From Angiostrongylus vasorum (lineage: Eukaryota > Nematoda > Chromadorea > Rhabditida > Metastrongylidae), in NCBI GenBank assembly GCA_018806985.1, contig JADANN010000389.1:1178001-1242000 (forward strand): a stretch of 64,000 nt of DNA, read 5' to 3'. The notes under the pieces are model-generated. The model searched no databases and had not been told where the DNA came from. It saw only the letters and a list, made by a program, of their open reading frames with translations. Both the position numbers and the translations under genes were made by a program. Positions 46,990 to 58,506 of this stretch are shown here, one piece after another. How positions within the stretch are numbered: position 1 is the stretch's first letter; every line of letters begins with the position of its first letter.

Positions 46990-48780
46990 TACCTCAACCA
47001 ACCGTCATCTGTCGTCGCATCGATAGCCGATTGACTGACTCGAGCGCGCTACATTAATTCTTCCATTTTTTCCCTTTCGCGTACAAGAGGAGCCCAGTGG
47101 GTTCTGCTCGCTCTAGGGACTCGCCGAGCATCATGCCTTTCTCCTAGACTTTTCTTGATGAACTCGGACCATCGAGTCGGTGGATTTCTGCAGTACGTTT
47201 GACATCCCGAGGAATCCACTCACTAACGCTTTTGTCCATCGGTGATCGTTCATACGCATTATGTGTTCGGCCCACCTTAATAGTTTGACGTGTAAAACGG
47301 CAACTTTGATTTTTGATCGTTGACGCAGGTCGGAGCTTCGGATCCCTTTCCTTGCTTGTGTGACACGGGGTACTCGTAGCATCGTCCTTTCGACTGCAGG
47401 TTCAGTAAGGCTGACTGACCTATAATCCTGCTTACATAGCGACCATATTTCAGACGCATACGTCAAGGCAAGAAGCACCGTTGAGCCGAAAAGGTGGGTA
47501 CGGAGTCGGGTGTTCCTTGTTCTGTTCACTACATCGTCAGTGTTTTTGAAAGCTCTCCAAGCCGCTCGTTTCCCTTCTGCTCAGCTACGGAGCTAAAGCG
47601 TTCATCATTTTGATTTCTCGACCTAGATAGACATAACTGGAGCATTCGGGGGATTCGTTCCGTTGAGCGTGATCGACTTAGCATGCGTAACCAATCCGTT
47701 CTTCATGAACATCGTTTTTGTGAGATTTAGCCGTAAACTGGCGACCATCGATTTTTCACTCTCATATTATCCCATTCCAATGTTCGCATGACGTTCTGGA
47801 GGGTGGCGGTAAATAATTTTGGCGAGATTGTGTCGCCTTGTCTAACTCCTCTTTTGAAGTCGATGTTAATATCGTTGTAGAATGGTGATATCTTGGTTGT
47901 GAAATTTTTTGTACAGCTCACGAAGAATCTTTATGTACTAAGCAGGGACTCCCTGAGTGTCCAGGACTTCCATGACTGGTTCTGTCTCAGTAGTCAAAGG
48001 CCTTCTTTGCCTACTTACTTTGATACTTGGATGGCCTATCCTCACTGGTTGGGCGGGCCCCTAGCATAGTTTCCAAGTTTTCGGAGGTTTTCTGGCCTAG
48101 CCACTGTGGTTCCCTAGAGTCCCGAGGTCAATCAGAGCGAAGTCTGGCCCAGGTCGTCGCCACCACAAGCAATCGCCACCCTTGTAGATCAGAGGGAGAT
48201 TTGCCACCATGCAACTATTTTGATATCTGGACGGTAGTGGATCCTGGTATTAGTTTACCCTTAGCTGCGCTTCCTGATGGTAACGCCGGACTCCTCAGCT
48301 TGGGAAACCCGTCCAGGAGGATGAATCCCTCCGCTGTACACCACAGTCCGGTACCCGGGAACACCTCCCAACTATCATAAAGCGGCAAACCGTTGGAAGG
48401 AAGGCATTCATTCTCGAACATGTACTAAAAATTGGAACAATACAAAGAAGGCCTTCTTTAAATCGTTTGAAGTGAGACAGAGCGGTCTTTTATACTTTCG
48501 TGATACTTCAGTGAGTCTTGTTATCGTGTGGATGTGGTCTATTCGTATTGAATCCTTTTCGAAACCCTGCTTTGCTCACATGTCTATCCTTCATCCAGTG
48601 AGTGTTCTGTCAATCCTGTTTAGTATGAGTCGAGTGAAAAGTTTGTAGACGACAGATAGTAAGCAGATTGGGTAGTGGTTGCCGATATCGTGGAAGTCAC
48701 GTTTCTTGAACAATAGCACGGTCTTGCTGGTCGTCCAGCCTCAGCTTAACTGGGATCAGTGCCGATTTGTGCTTCGCAGA
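46990..48780 (-). mobile_element. RTE-type retrotransposon, 5' truncated, inactivated
   Basis: Reading 5' to 3' on the minus strand: RT blocks from about 48750 (a degraded KTVLLFKKRD, then NYQPICLLSVVYK), ISPFYNDINIDFKRGVRQGD near 47850, TISPKLFTATLQNVMRTLEW near 47810, then AW-AFKNTDDVVNRTRNTRL near 47520, and the C-terminal WAEHIMRMNDHRWTKA near 47270. The 3' end matches the copies at 9.8 and 60.8 kb. A family C element splits the KAFDS region at 48.0-48.4 kb. Stops and frameshifts show that it is dead. Confidence 0.88.
48010..48440. repeat. Short interspersed element family C, inserted in the second RTE copy
   Basis: Colinear with 8845-9235 (for example TCAGAG(G)GAGATTTGCCACCATG, GGATCCTGGTATT and CCGCTGTACACC). 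Flanked by AAGGCCTTCTTT on both sides, a 12-bp target-site duplication. Confidence 0.8.
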
Positions 48781-48854
48781 TCAATACCACTGATGGGTGA
48801 TTGCTGAAGGTAGCTTTAGCTAGAAAACTAGGTAAGAGGAAGGCAAAGCAAGGG

Positions 48855-48965
48855 TCTCAGTGGTGCAATGTGTAACGCGAGAGCCGCCGGAAAGTGCAAT
48901 CGTGGTTCGATCTGGCTTGGCTTGCAAATTTTGCGAATATCTCAGCATCATTGTGATTATTATTT
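48855..48965 (+). repeat. Fold-back family B, single arm
   Basis: GGCAAAGCAAGGGTCTCAGTGGTGCAATGTG, GGTTCGATCTGGC and TTGCAAATTTTGCGAATATCTCAGCATCATTGTG. Here the tRNA-like part has a near-consensus B box (GGTTCGATCTGG). Confidence 0.7.
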
Positions 48966-49299
48966 ATTTATTCACTTATATGTATACATGTATATACATA
49001 TAATTTATTGTCTGTTATCATTTGTAGTCTCGTTAATCACTGTATTCATTTTGGTATTAGTGAACTCGTATTCGTCCCTTTGGCGAGACGGTAGCCCCGA
49101 AGAATTCGCCGGTTTCTGCTGTGGCTTAGTGTTAGATGGGCTTTCAAACAGAAATGTTTGCTGGATATCACTTCAGCTGGACACCAAAGAATACTTCCAG
49201 CTGCGATAAAGCAGGGAACATAACCATTTACACAAACGTGGTTCAACACTGCTGCACTTCTTGCGTGCAATTCATCACTTTTCACGTCGTTTTCGTGTT

Positions 49300-51450
49300 C
49301 ATTGAATGTTTTAAGAGCGGATAGGATGTCGCCTTCGTAATTAAGAGCAACTGATTACTTAGAAGAGTTGATGATGTAGTATTCTTATCGTTGTCCATTC
49401 ACTATGGAGATGGTAAACCGGTGACAGAAGGATGTATCGTTGTGGCTCAGTTGTGACATCAGCCGGATTTCTCGCATAAGGCGGATGAGTCTATTGTTTT
49501 GTCAACATGATAGGGAAATATTTGTTCCATGCTTTTTTTTTATCGTGGATAAGGGTTAGATCAAAAGATAGGTGGCATTCTGAACGGAATTTGATAACCC
49601 TAGCTGCAGCTTTGATAGGATATATGTAACCGAAGTATTATTGAAGTAATTCGCCATTTGCTTGATAACACTGTAGAGGCTGTTATTATTGAGTCTCTGG
49701 GATTATGTTAGTGTAAAGTCTTTCATTGTTGAAGTCTTGATCGCAGGTGTAGTTACGAAAATCTGTTTAATTACCCTTATTGGAAGCGTGATCGTGCTCG
49801 AGGTGGTACATGAGTAAGGGGGAGTAAGGGATTATTTCGTATGAAGATATATTGTTATTTGTGCTGGATGGAGTTCATGTAATACGTTTTCTTCAGCTTG
49901 AAGGAACTCAGATGTAATGTTGTCTGGTTCTGGAGCGTTATCTATCATCATGCTATTGACTGGAGCTCAGACTTATAAGTTGGTAGAATGCAGCAGGATT
50001 TTTTGAGTCTGCAACTAGGTGGGAATTAGTATTAAATACATCTTTTTCGTCAGGGCTGGTAGAGAGAGAGATAATATCCACATAGGTCGGACAACAGTAC
50101 TTTAGAGATGTTCTTTTTTTGAGCTCTTTCCAACAGTTTTCCCTGCTTGTGCCGTCTTATGTCTTCATGCCAGGATCTGCGGCCGTTTTGGGTATGTGGC
50201 AGTCGTACCTAAGCTCAGCTTTTTACCTTTCTCAAGGAATTCAAATGCTGGCTGCAGTGATGTGATACGAACATACTAGTCGAAGGACTGATAGATCCAA
50301 TAAAACTACTAGGAAAAGGGTTCCATTAAGAATGCTACCGTCATAACTTGCATTTTTTTATTTTATTGACGACACTGGTTCTAATCACTGGATTCAGTGC
50401 AGAATGTTGGCATAAGAGGTGTCAGTGATGCGCCATTTTCTGTGTATTAGACATGACTGGTAATTAAATGAGTATTCCCATCAAGCGATTCCATTGTCCA
50501 GCCACCTTCTTCTCGAAAAATGATGAATTTCTATAGAAAAAGACCAGTTATGGAGTTGAACCTCAGCATGACGGTTTTCATTCTTCCTTTGGTCTCCTAT
50601 TTTTAATTTCCCGTCCCTATACCTACCTTTACTATCCTTTTTGAGTGTTTCGTTGAAGTCTTCGACAAAAACATACAGAGAAACTTTTAATTTATCGATA
50701 TACTTCTAACTGCTCATAGAACGAACCTCATTTTTCCGAGTGAGCTACACAAGTTCGTGAGTGGTAGTTGATTATGGCGATCACTTTATGGAAACGGAGT
50801 TTGAGAATGGAAAATCTACTCGGATTAATGAGGTCTCATATGAATCAATGAGATGGGAAGCGGATGGTTGTACGCAGAACCTAGTGGCGTTTCGAGATGG
50901 GACATTTTTTCTAAAATCGGGAAGAGAACCGTCGTTTAATTGATGTAAATCGGTGTTCTTGCGTTTCGTTTCTTCCCGAGCAATGTTGGGCGACCACATG
51001 AAATTTGATATCGCCTGTGGTTGAGATCAATATTTGTGAAGACTGTCCGGATATTATAGAACCCTACCTTGAATCATTATTCCCTTTCGTGTGTCGTGGA
51101 CATGTTGTTGCTATTCAATGACGTCTTCTGTAACCAGAGCTTTGATCAATTTTCACCCATTGTTCCTCCTGTTGGCGTTCTAGAGAGGTGCATCGACAAT
51201 CTCTGATGAAGTGTCTGTTTATTGCCGTCTTATGTATATGCCAGTCTCTGCGTTTAATTCCGTAAAAGCATTTCGGCTTTCTCTCTCCCGTTTTAGTGAA
51301 GAATTGGTCCGTTCTAATGACGATTAGATGAAATAGGAAACATGTTTCTATTGGCTGGAAGGGTGTGACTGTGTGTTATTCTAGCGTTCTTCATTCGTTC
51401 ATTGATTTCTATTCTTTTTCCCTGATCTGGTAATTTCTTGTCCACTTTTT
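49300..51450 (-). mobile_element. Decayed LINE, endonuclease-to-RT remnants
   Basis: On the minus strand the 5' part near 51380-51100 reads FFTKTGERKPKCFYGIKRRD and RHFIRDCRCTSLERQQEEQW. A block like IRRHKQGKLLERAQKK lies near 50170. MMIDNAPEPDNITSEFLQAE lies near 49940, the N-x-APGPDNIT block of LINE RTs. The order fits one decayed element related to that at 44.3-45.6 kb; boundaries are vague. Confidence 0.5.
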
Positions 51451-51511
51451 GTTGTAGTGCCATAACCATTTGACGGTTACTAATGAAGATTGGTGGTTTT
51501 AGGGCCTAGAG

Positions 51512-53387
51512 ATGGCTGGATTATTACGAATTCTGCCTCGCTTCTACACATCCACCGACACGAAAGTGATACCAGTTTTCGTAAAAGTTGTCTCATTCGA
51601 CGCAACGGATACGGTCATTGCAATGGACGAACCATTCAACGTCGTCTATTCACGTGTTGCAAGTGATCATGGTATTCCCGTCGATTCTTCTTTAGTTGCG
51701 ACTTCATTTCTCAAGTATATGAAGGATCTGTCTGTAAGCCATCCTTGCTTTGGCTTCGGTTCAATTGGACATGTTGAGTGGTGGAAAAGACTCGTAGTTG
51801 GTTGCTTAGAAGAGGTACTTTTCGTTTTCTATGTTTTGTAAAGCACCAGCATTTTGTACTGCATTAGCTGAATATCGAGAAAGAAAAACACCGATTGAAG
51901 ATCATCACTCACTGAAATTGATATTCCAACTAAAACTCGAACCTAATCTAGTGAAAGCTTGCAATAGTGAAACAGTTTTGGGGAATTCGGATTTCTTTTA
52001 GTTCCAGTTTATAAATTTGGTAAATCAGAATAAAATATGAACCCTAGAAAGTGCCATCTACAAATGTTCTTTTGCTTCTAAAATTTGGTAATCTAATTTT
52101 ATTAGCTCAACTGTTTACGGTGACACGCATCCCAGTTTACAACGTTGATTTTGTGTAAAGGATAAAGCTTTTAACATTGATCAACCCCTGTTGGATGTAT
52201 TATGCATTGCACTTCGTCAGTCATAATAGAGGTGAGTGAATGCATATCCGGGCCGGTACACTGGTTTGAGGTGATCTGCCGTTATATCTAATCGTGCTGC
52301 TATATTCCTAGACAAGTCTGGTACTAATTTGCCGACCTCGGAGGGTGGAAGGCTTTAGCGAGCCCGAGGAACCGTATGGAATTAGCGACCGCTTTAGTAT
52401 ATATTGTATGACACTGGGCAAAATGTGCTCCTGATTTCCTTTAGGGTGTATATTTTTACACTATAATACATAAATTAACCTATCAAACCTTGACTAAACT
52501 TCAATCTTCAGTGCATACAACTCTTATCGGAACATCTTTTTTCATCATGTTACATTTCAGTGGTGAAATGAGACGAGAAACGTCATTGCTCTAGCTTATG
52601 CATTATTCACAAGGCAATGAATCTGAGTCACGAGTCGTTCTGTTGAAACTCTTTCTTCCTATACCGTTGATTATTTCTGGTTAATTGTAGATTTAGTAGA
52701 TTACAGGCTTCTGCTGCACCAATCCCTCCTGTAAAGACTGAAGAGATTGCCCAATACTTGTTCCATTTTTACTCCAGTGGGAACGCATGGCGCATTGTTG
52801 ATCCAGAGGTAAGCAACGTAGCCACCAATCACTCGTAAGGCATTCCAGTTAGTGGAGTTAGCCTATAGTTGTGTGGCCCGTTGATAATTTGTATCTTCGT
52901 GAACTTTGGAAAAACTTGGGTGTTCGGTAGAGTCTTCATTTACAATGTCTTTTCATTAACACCCACTGTAAATGACGCAACAGAACTTTTTTTGAATTCA
53001 TTTCGTCTTAAGAACCATATTCAGCTCGAGACGTTCGTCAGCACCCTTCGACGTAAAGAAGTTGGTGTGGTGATAGTGTCGAATTTCGATGGACGCCTAA
53101 GGAAAATTCTACAAGACATGAACTTGTATTCTCTGTTCGATTTGATAGTGGCCAGTGGAGAAGTCGGTGTTGAGAAACCAAGTCCAAGTATTTTTGAAAT
53201 AGTTACAAATCACTATCGTCTTTCAAATGCCTCAGAGTTGTTACATATAGGTGATAGTGTCCAAAACGATTACTTAGCAGCCAGGGATTTCGGGGCGAAT
53301 GCGATTCTTTTTGATCATTCTTCACTTAACAGTGATGTCTCCAGGTTAGACAAAATATCGTCTTTCAGTCAGTTGCAAATATTGTGA
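51512..53387 (+). CDS. HDHD3-like HAD-superfamily protein, three exons, complete
   Basis: Exons 51512-51814, 52707-52808 and 53025-53387, all joined in phase 0, give 255 residues, as expected for HDHD3 (about 250). Motif I is VSFDATDTVI: the nucleophile Asp is present but the usual second Asp of DxD is Thr. The cap follows, with the GFGSIGHVEWWKRLVVG region. Exon 3 has motif II VVIVSNFDGRL, the motif III Lys in EVGVEKPSPSIFE and motif IV HIGDSVQNDYLAARDFGANA. The human HDHD3 motif I also lacks the second Asp, so this is a family trait and the substrate is unknown. A diverged SINE sits in intron 1. The start is the first ATG in frame; the Arg/Ser/Thr N-terminus could be a weak mitochondrial presequence. 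Confidence 0.92.
52156..52400 (-). repeat. SINE family A copy in intron 1 of the HDHD3-like gene
   Basis: GGATAAAGCTTTTAACATTGATCAACCCC, GACAAGTCTGGTACTAATTTGCCGACCTCGG, with a degraded head. Confidence 0.8.
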
Positions 53388-53399
53388 TGGACTCTATTT

Positions 53400-54100
53400 C
53401 GACCCATTCCAAGGTATGATTACCTTTTCACATTGATGTGAAAGCAAATGTCTTCCGCGATGTCATAATACGCACTGAGGGGGTCTAAATAAGACAATAA
53501 ATACAGCTAGATTTGAAGACCATGCCATGCCAGTGTATTTCATAGAAAGTAATGTTGTCTGCTGTTGCTTACTAAACCCATTGAATCTGTTCATAAGTGA
53601 ACAGAATTCATAAAAAGCATGTCAAGTAGCATGATCTGGCTTGAACTTCATTGACCAACAGTACCGATGAAGAGTTCTGTAGTTGTTGTCAACAGAAGTA
53701 AAGGTAAAAAGTTCTCAACAGCTAATGTCATTTGTAGAACTTCATGAAAACACAAACATTTGAGTACTTTGGGAGCAACTGTTTACGTGACTTCGTAGAA
53801 TATACGATTCACCATTGCTTGAAACATGATTTCACATTATAAAAAAAACATTCTTTACATTCAACATTGAGATAGAAACTATATTGATTGATGCGAAGTA
53901 GAAACTTACTTTTTATCAACCTCGTGTTAGCTTATCAGTAGAAGAGTCCGTATAATAATTGAGGTAAGAAAGCCCATTTCATCCTTAGGACAGCACAGTT
54001 TAAATTGTTCCTCATGGTACAACACATTTTTCACATCAAACAGCGAGATAGAAACCGTATTAATTGAGGTAAGCAAGTTCATTCCACCTAGGGAATATTT
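53400..54100. other. Intergenic, nothing recognised
   Basis: Downstream of the HDHD3-like stop. AATAAATACAG near 53499 could be its poly(A) signal. Two similar segments (53872-53935 and 54045-54090, containing GAGATAGAAAC and ATTGA) look like an old short duplication. Confidence 0.4.
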
Positions 54101-54157
54101 CTCTATATTCTTGTTGAGCAAACACGAGGTGTTACTTCATTCTTTATTCCGTTAAAG

Positions 54158-54189
54158 CTGACGTTTCGGCGGATTTCGCCTTCTTCAGA
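54158..54189 (-). ncRNA. Hammerhead-ribozyme-like motif, left terminus
   Basis: Minus strand: CTGAAGA, a 4-bp stem GGCG/CGCC with a five-nt loop, GAAA, CGTC. Core boxes match a type I hammerhead with a minimal stem III, as described for Penelope-like elements. Cleavage would be after CGTC. Confidence 0.6.
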
Positions 54190-55398
54190 GTCTGGAAGCG
54201 AATATTGATAGGCAATTTACTAAGTCAAACGCTCCGATAACACATACAGAAAGATGAAAATCTAAATGGCAACCACACGATCAACAGCTTCTCGAAAAAA
54301 GCCCACCATTTATTACGTGCCTTCCAATGAGGAAAAAACAGCTGGTCAGAGTCGCATATGGTCGATAAATGCACCACCCCACATCAAAAAGTCGATGCGA
54401 AGGTGCGGGGCCAGATCACGTGTGATTTCCGGGCATTCCTCCCTGCCGTTCATTCTAGGGTTCCTGGTATTTATCCAAAAAGCCTCTAGAAGCTTGCACG
54501 TTGGTGTTTTGGCATCCTGTGCAAGGATATTGACTTTAATATCGAAGTCGTCTCCGCTATGTTTTTTGTATCCTACGCGTGCCTAGTGGCGTGCCTTGTT
54601 TTGATTTTCGTTTGCCATCTAGGTGTTCTTTTATGCGGATACTTAAAGGTCTTCCCGTTTCGACGATATATTCGTCTCCGTAAGTACTGCAAGAGATCAG
54701 GTATATCGTACCTGAACTCATGCAGTCACCATCCTTGCCATAAGGGCAAATTACGCAACTTTGTGTTCCGCATAGACGGTCATATAGTGAGTGGGTTACG
54801 AACTAATTGACGACGAAGGGAATCGAGTGGTATTTCAACTACCGCTACCGATTCCTCTAGACCTGCCCTTCTTAAGCATCGTTCTATAGCTACACTTACT
54901 TCATCGCTAATGAAGGGCAACAGAAACGGGGTTTTGTCTTGGCCACACTTTTTCCTTTTGGGGCGTCGCTCTCCTTCTAGACTAATCTCGTGGGGTTACT
55001 ATTTCGTAGCCATTGGAGATGGCTATTTGCTGAGCCAAGTTGCGCTATTCCTCTTTTAGTTCCTTCTTCGTGCACACAGAGGTGGCTGTTCGAAACATGT
55101 TTCTTACAAGCGCCTCTTTGTGTGTGTAGGGATGGGAGGAGAGGAAATGAACGATGATATTCTTGTTAGTTGGTTTTCGGTAGCATTTTGTCATGTAATC
55201 GTTGTCCGATAAGTCGATCTGAACGTTAAGAAATGGAAGCCAATCTTCTTTTTGGTTTCTCACGGGTAAAGTTGATGTAGCTGTTTTTTTCGAGGAAGCT
55301 GTTGATCTTGTGGTTGCCATTTAGATTTTTCATCTTTCTGTATGTGTTATCGGAGCGTTTGACTTAGTAAATTGCCTATCAATATACCTTTCCAGGTT

Positions 55399-55430
55399 CT
55401 GAAGAAGGCAAAATCCACCGAAACGTCAGC
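55399..55430 (+). ncRNA. Hammerhead-ribozyme-like motif, right terminus
   Basis: Plus strand: CTGAAGA, AGGCAAAATCCACC, GAAA, CGTCAGC. Upstream CCAGGTT can pair with AGCTTT after the cleavage site (stem I, with wobbles). Stem II is weakened relative to the left copy. Confidence 0.55.
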
Positions 55431-55499
55431 TTTAACGGAATAAAGAATAAAGTAACACCTCGTGTTTGCTCAACAAGAATATCGAGAACTATCTGATCA

Positions 55500-56500
55500 G
55501 TGCCGAGGTTAATAGAAAGTCGGTCGTGGGAATTATGGAATAGTGTCTGAAGACGCAGGATACATTCCGTAACTTCGATCCCAGACTGCTGACGTGTCCA
55601 GAAATTAGTAAATCACATATTTCAGGTTTAGAAACAATCAAATTTTTGGCTAGGATGTTAGTGTAATAAGTTCTCTGTCTTTGGTGTGTCAATTTGCCTA
55701 TATGATGGAGACACTTAGTGTTCAGAAGCAATTTGCAAGCTATGTTTGATGCTCGGATTCTTGGAGGTTAGGCGAACTGCGAGAAAACGTTAGTAATGGA
55801 AGCCCTCGAGGCGGGAAATCTCCCTATGACAAACAAGTCAACGGCTGCTGTGACCGGTATCTGGACACACTTTATCACGATTGTTTAAGGATTTCATGAG
55901 AAAAAATAGATTAGCTCGTTGGAAAAAAAATTGTCACGTGCAAGTTGTGTTAGAGATCGCTCACAATAGAACACTGAAGACTGATCACTTGATTACACAT
56001 GTGTGCCGTAGTATTGAGCAGCGTCAATTTCCAGAAATGTTGGGAATTCGCAAGCGGTTCGATCTTATATACGATAACAAAAAAGTGACCGGGTAGAAAT
56101 TTACTTTGAAGCTCGAATTTTATTGTACTGTAATAAAAGTTATGGTCATGATTTACAAAGAAAGCAAGAGAGATGGTAGTCTCTGTCAATAAAACCATGA
56201 ATGATGCTGACAGGTGTTAAGGTAATTCGTGTGAAACCTCACATTAAAGTCACTATTGTAAACACTATCATTATACACGAGGAAAGTCCTATGTAGAGAA
56301 AGTAATCATGGAAATACAATGAACCCCAAAAAGCAAATAGAAACTAGGAAAAAATCTTCGGAACAAAACCAACAAAGTGCAAATGGTGAAGAGGCTTAGA
56401 TCTTACAATACTTTGCCATTTTCCGCCTTCGATTTGCAAAGGCTCGGAAAATCTTCATCATTTTCTACACGACACATAATTAAAGAATCCCGATCATCTT
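55500..56500. other. Unassigned DNA
   Basis: A plus-strand frame at 55881-56096 starts MFKDFMRKNRLARWKKNCHV, contains RSIEQRQFPEMLGIRKRFDL and ends at a stop. It looks partly protein-like but has no recognised family or splice structure. Confidence 0.3.
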
Positions 56501-56521
56501 AAGAGATGATCATTTCACGAC

Positions 56522-57998
56522 TCAGTTCACAATGGCACATTGTCGCTCCTTGAACGCATGAATATCGACTGCCAAATCAGCAAGAACCTGAAAAAAGCAT
56601 GAAGGATTGGTTTCAGAGGGAAGAAAGCCTAAGAAAGAAAGGAAATTGTCTCTGAGAAACCGATATGATGCATCAACTCCACTCAAGCACTTCAACGGTC
56701 TGAATGCGGTTATGTTCTCAACAACTTTTCGCAACTTCATAACGACGTCTTTACGAAACATTCTAAAGATCTTCACTAAGGTTCACCCACTATATTATGT
56801 CTGTAACACTTGCAGAAATACCTTTGATGAATTTTCACACCTGATATGCCATTTTGGAGGGAATATTCTATCTCTGAATGTGTATTGGTAGAAATCGGAA
56901 ACTGTACTAGGTGGTTCATCATAAACGATTTTTTCAAGCCTTTAAGATAAAGTAGATTAAAGTCTGTAATGACTATACCTGTGTTAAAACTCTCAGTCTA
57001 TCGGTTGTAGAGTCGAGTCTTTGCGTGATTTGTGAATTTAACGAAGACATATCGAATTCGATATCTGGGGCCATCCCAGTCTGGAATTATCAGTGAATCA
57101 CTACGCCTTAGTTACAGTTCCCTTTTTTAAACGACGGTAACAATGACGGGTAATATTAATGATAGAGCTTCCTTTGCTCCAGTTTGCCAATACAGCGCTA
57201 GTCTTCGTGAATTTTTGCGTTTCATCTCGTACTCATACTGAATTTCGTGAGCTTGCAATCAATTTTATAAACCTTTATTTTCTGATTTTGTAGCACCCAT
57301 TTTACAATACTTTTGGATTTGCAACATTCACTGGGTTCGTGCGTATGTAGAGGTGGTCAGGCAAACAATTTGTTATTCAGTAAAACAGAATGGCAACTGT
57401 TTTCCAAATGTATAATTAAAAAGCTCATAGAAGTTTGTAATGAAGTGAAACTGCGAAACGACACCTTCCGCCTGAGGCTGAGATTGTTGTTATACTCGGC
57501 CATGTCGTCACGTATCATTTCTGCATCTCTACTGACTTCCTGTAGCTGCAAGTAAGGTTGTAGGCTCTTTCAGCAAATTAGAAACGGCTCCCTAGCAGAT
57601 CTACTAGGGAGCACTAGAACTCGTAAAATTAGAGCACAGTGAAAAAAAATGTAAGAAAATAACATAGCCATCGATACACAACGTATGACAAATGTGGAAC
57701 CTACCGCATTCACATCGTTATCAGTACTGTTATCGTCATCTGCGTTCTTCAGCCTTAGTGAGGTACGCTTCACGTTTGATCTAGAAAAGAAAAACAAGGT
57801 TTTCAACACATTTTCAGGCACACGAGTCGCATTTGACTCATTTATGGAGAACCTGATGCGTCTGTTTATTCTACTAAGGGAGTTTTTCACATGTTTTTGT
57901 ATTCTAACCATTGCTTATTTACACAATGTTTCACAGCGTGCGGTCCAAGAAGCTCTTCGCTTCACTTTATGTTTTGCGGAAAATGTTTTAGAAGACAT
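56522..57998 (-). CDS. Possible small hydrophilic coiled-coil protein, four exons
   Basis: Exons 57998-57925, 57780-57705, 57545-57465 and 56587-56522 join in consistent phase to about 98 residues. The later exons read SNVKRTSLRLKNADDDNSTD, LQEVSRDAEMIRDDMAEYNN...SLRRK and VLADLAVDIHAFKERQCAIVN before TGA. Acceptors are good (TTTTCTTTTCTAG, CCTTACTTGCAG, TGCTTTTTTCAG); donors GTGTAA and GTGTCG are weak. LRRK followed by a helical HAF/HEL segment faintly resembles the end of THO subunit 7, not enough to name it. A plus-strand frame with strong sites (TTATTCAG...CAA|GTAAGG, 57374-57552) overlaps exon 3, so the coding strand is not settled. Confidence 0.42.
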
Positions 57999-58329
57999 AG
58001 AGAGACGAAGACTAAAAGTTCGACCCCTTAGTGTGAGACAAAGAGCGTGTTCAACAATAATCTGCGGATTTAGAACTAAGAAAAAAAGTGCAACCTACTA
58101 CTTACAATTTACACTATTTAACACAACTGTAGATTATACAAGCTATCCACTACCTCCATTTTTCTGTACCCTTAGCATATTTTTCAGCCTGACGTCACAT
58201 ACTCAGCGGACCTTATCGATTCCACCATCCGATGCGTTTCCTCACATCCACTACCCACAGAATTCTTTAGATATACGTTTGGATTGGGTTACCACTTGAA
58301 GATTTGTGGTCTTTGTGAATGCGTGCTCT

Positions 58330-58500
58330 TCTGATATCCTGGGATACCCCCTGCTCGGGGCTTTCCCAGGCCTTCACCACCGAAGACGTCTACCGTTTCG
58401 GAATGCAGGGGAGCTTCGAAGGCAAGTCCAATACCAACTTCCCCAACCTCGGAGGGTTTTTGGTTTTCGACAAGAGGGTTTGATCGGCCTGAGTCGGAAT
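58330..58500 (-). repeat. Probable SINE family A remnant
   Basis: CAAGTCCAATACCAACTTCCCCAACCTCGGAGGG resembles CAAGTCTGGTACCAATTTGCCGACCCCGGAGGG of the family. The rest is too diverged to align by eye. Confidence 0.4.
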
Positions 58501-58506
58501 TAAATC

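Larger units (their letters stand above)
54107..55489 (-). mobile_element. Penelope-like retroelement, internally deleted, with inverted termini
   Basis: Minus-strand order: MATTRSTASSKKTATSTLPV at 55320 runs on through WLPFLNVQIDLSDNDYMTKC, YRKPTNKNIIVHFLSSHPYT and HKEALVRNMF, the C-terminal part of a Penelope RT. After a frame break, DFDIKVNILAQDAKTP near 54530 and a degraded GIY-YIG segment (54600-54790) follow, colinear with 39.9-40.3 kb. Both ends carry the same sequence of about 200 bp in opposite orientations (54107-54307 and 55272-55489), including a hammerhead-like motif, ATTCTTTATTCCG and AACACGAGGTGTTAC. Even the first residues (MATTRSTAS) are repeated inverted at 54266. The N-terminal RT half is missing and the frame is broken, so it is inactive. 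Confidence 0.85.

Noticed and set aside
52869..53024. Start of the HDHD3-like C-terminal frame at 52869 (MCGPLIICIF)
   Set aside because: A TTCAG acceptor at 53020-53024 and the homology begin after this point; the preceding frame is intron.
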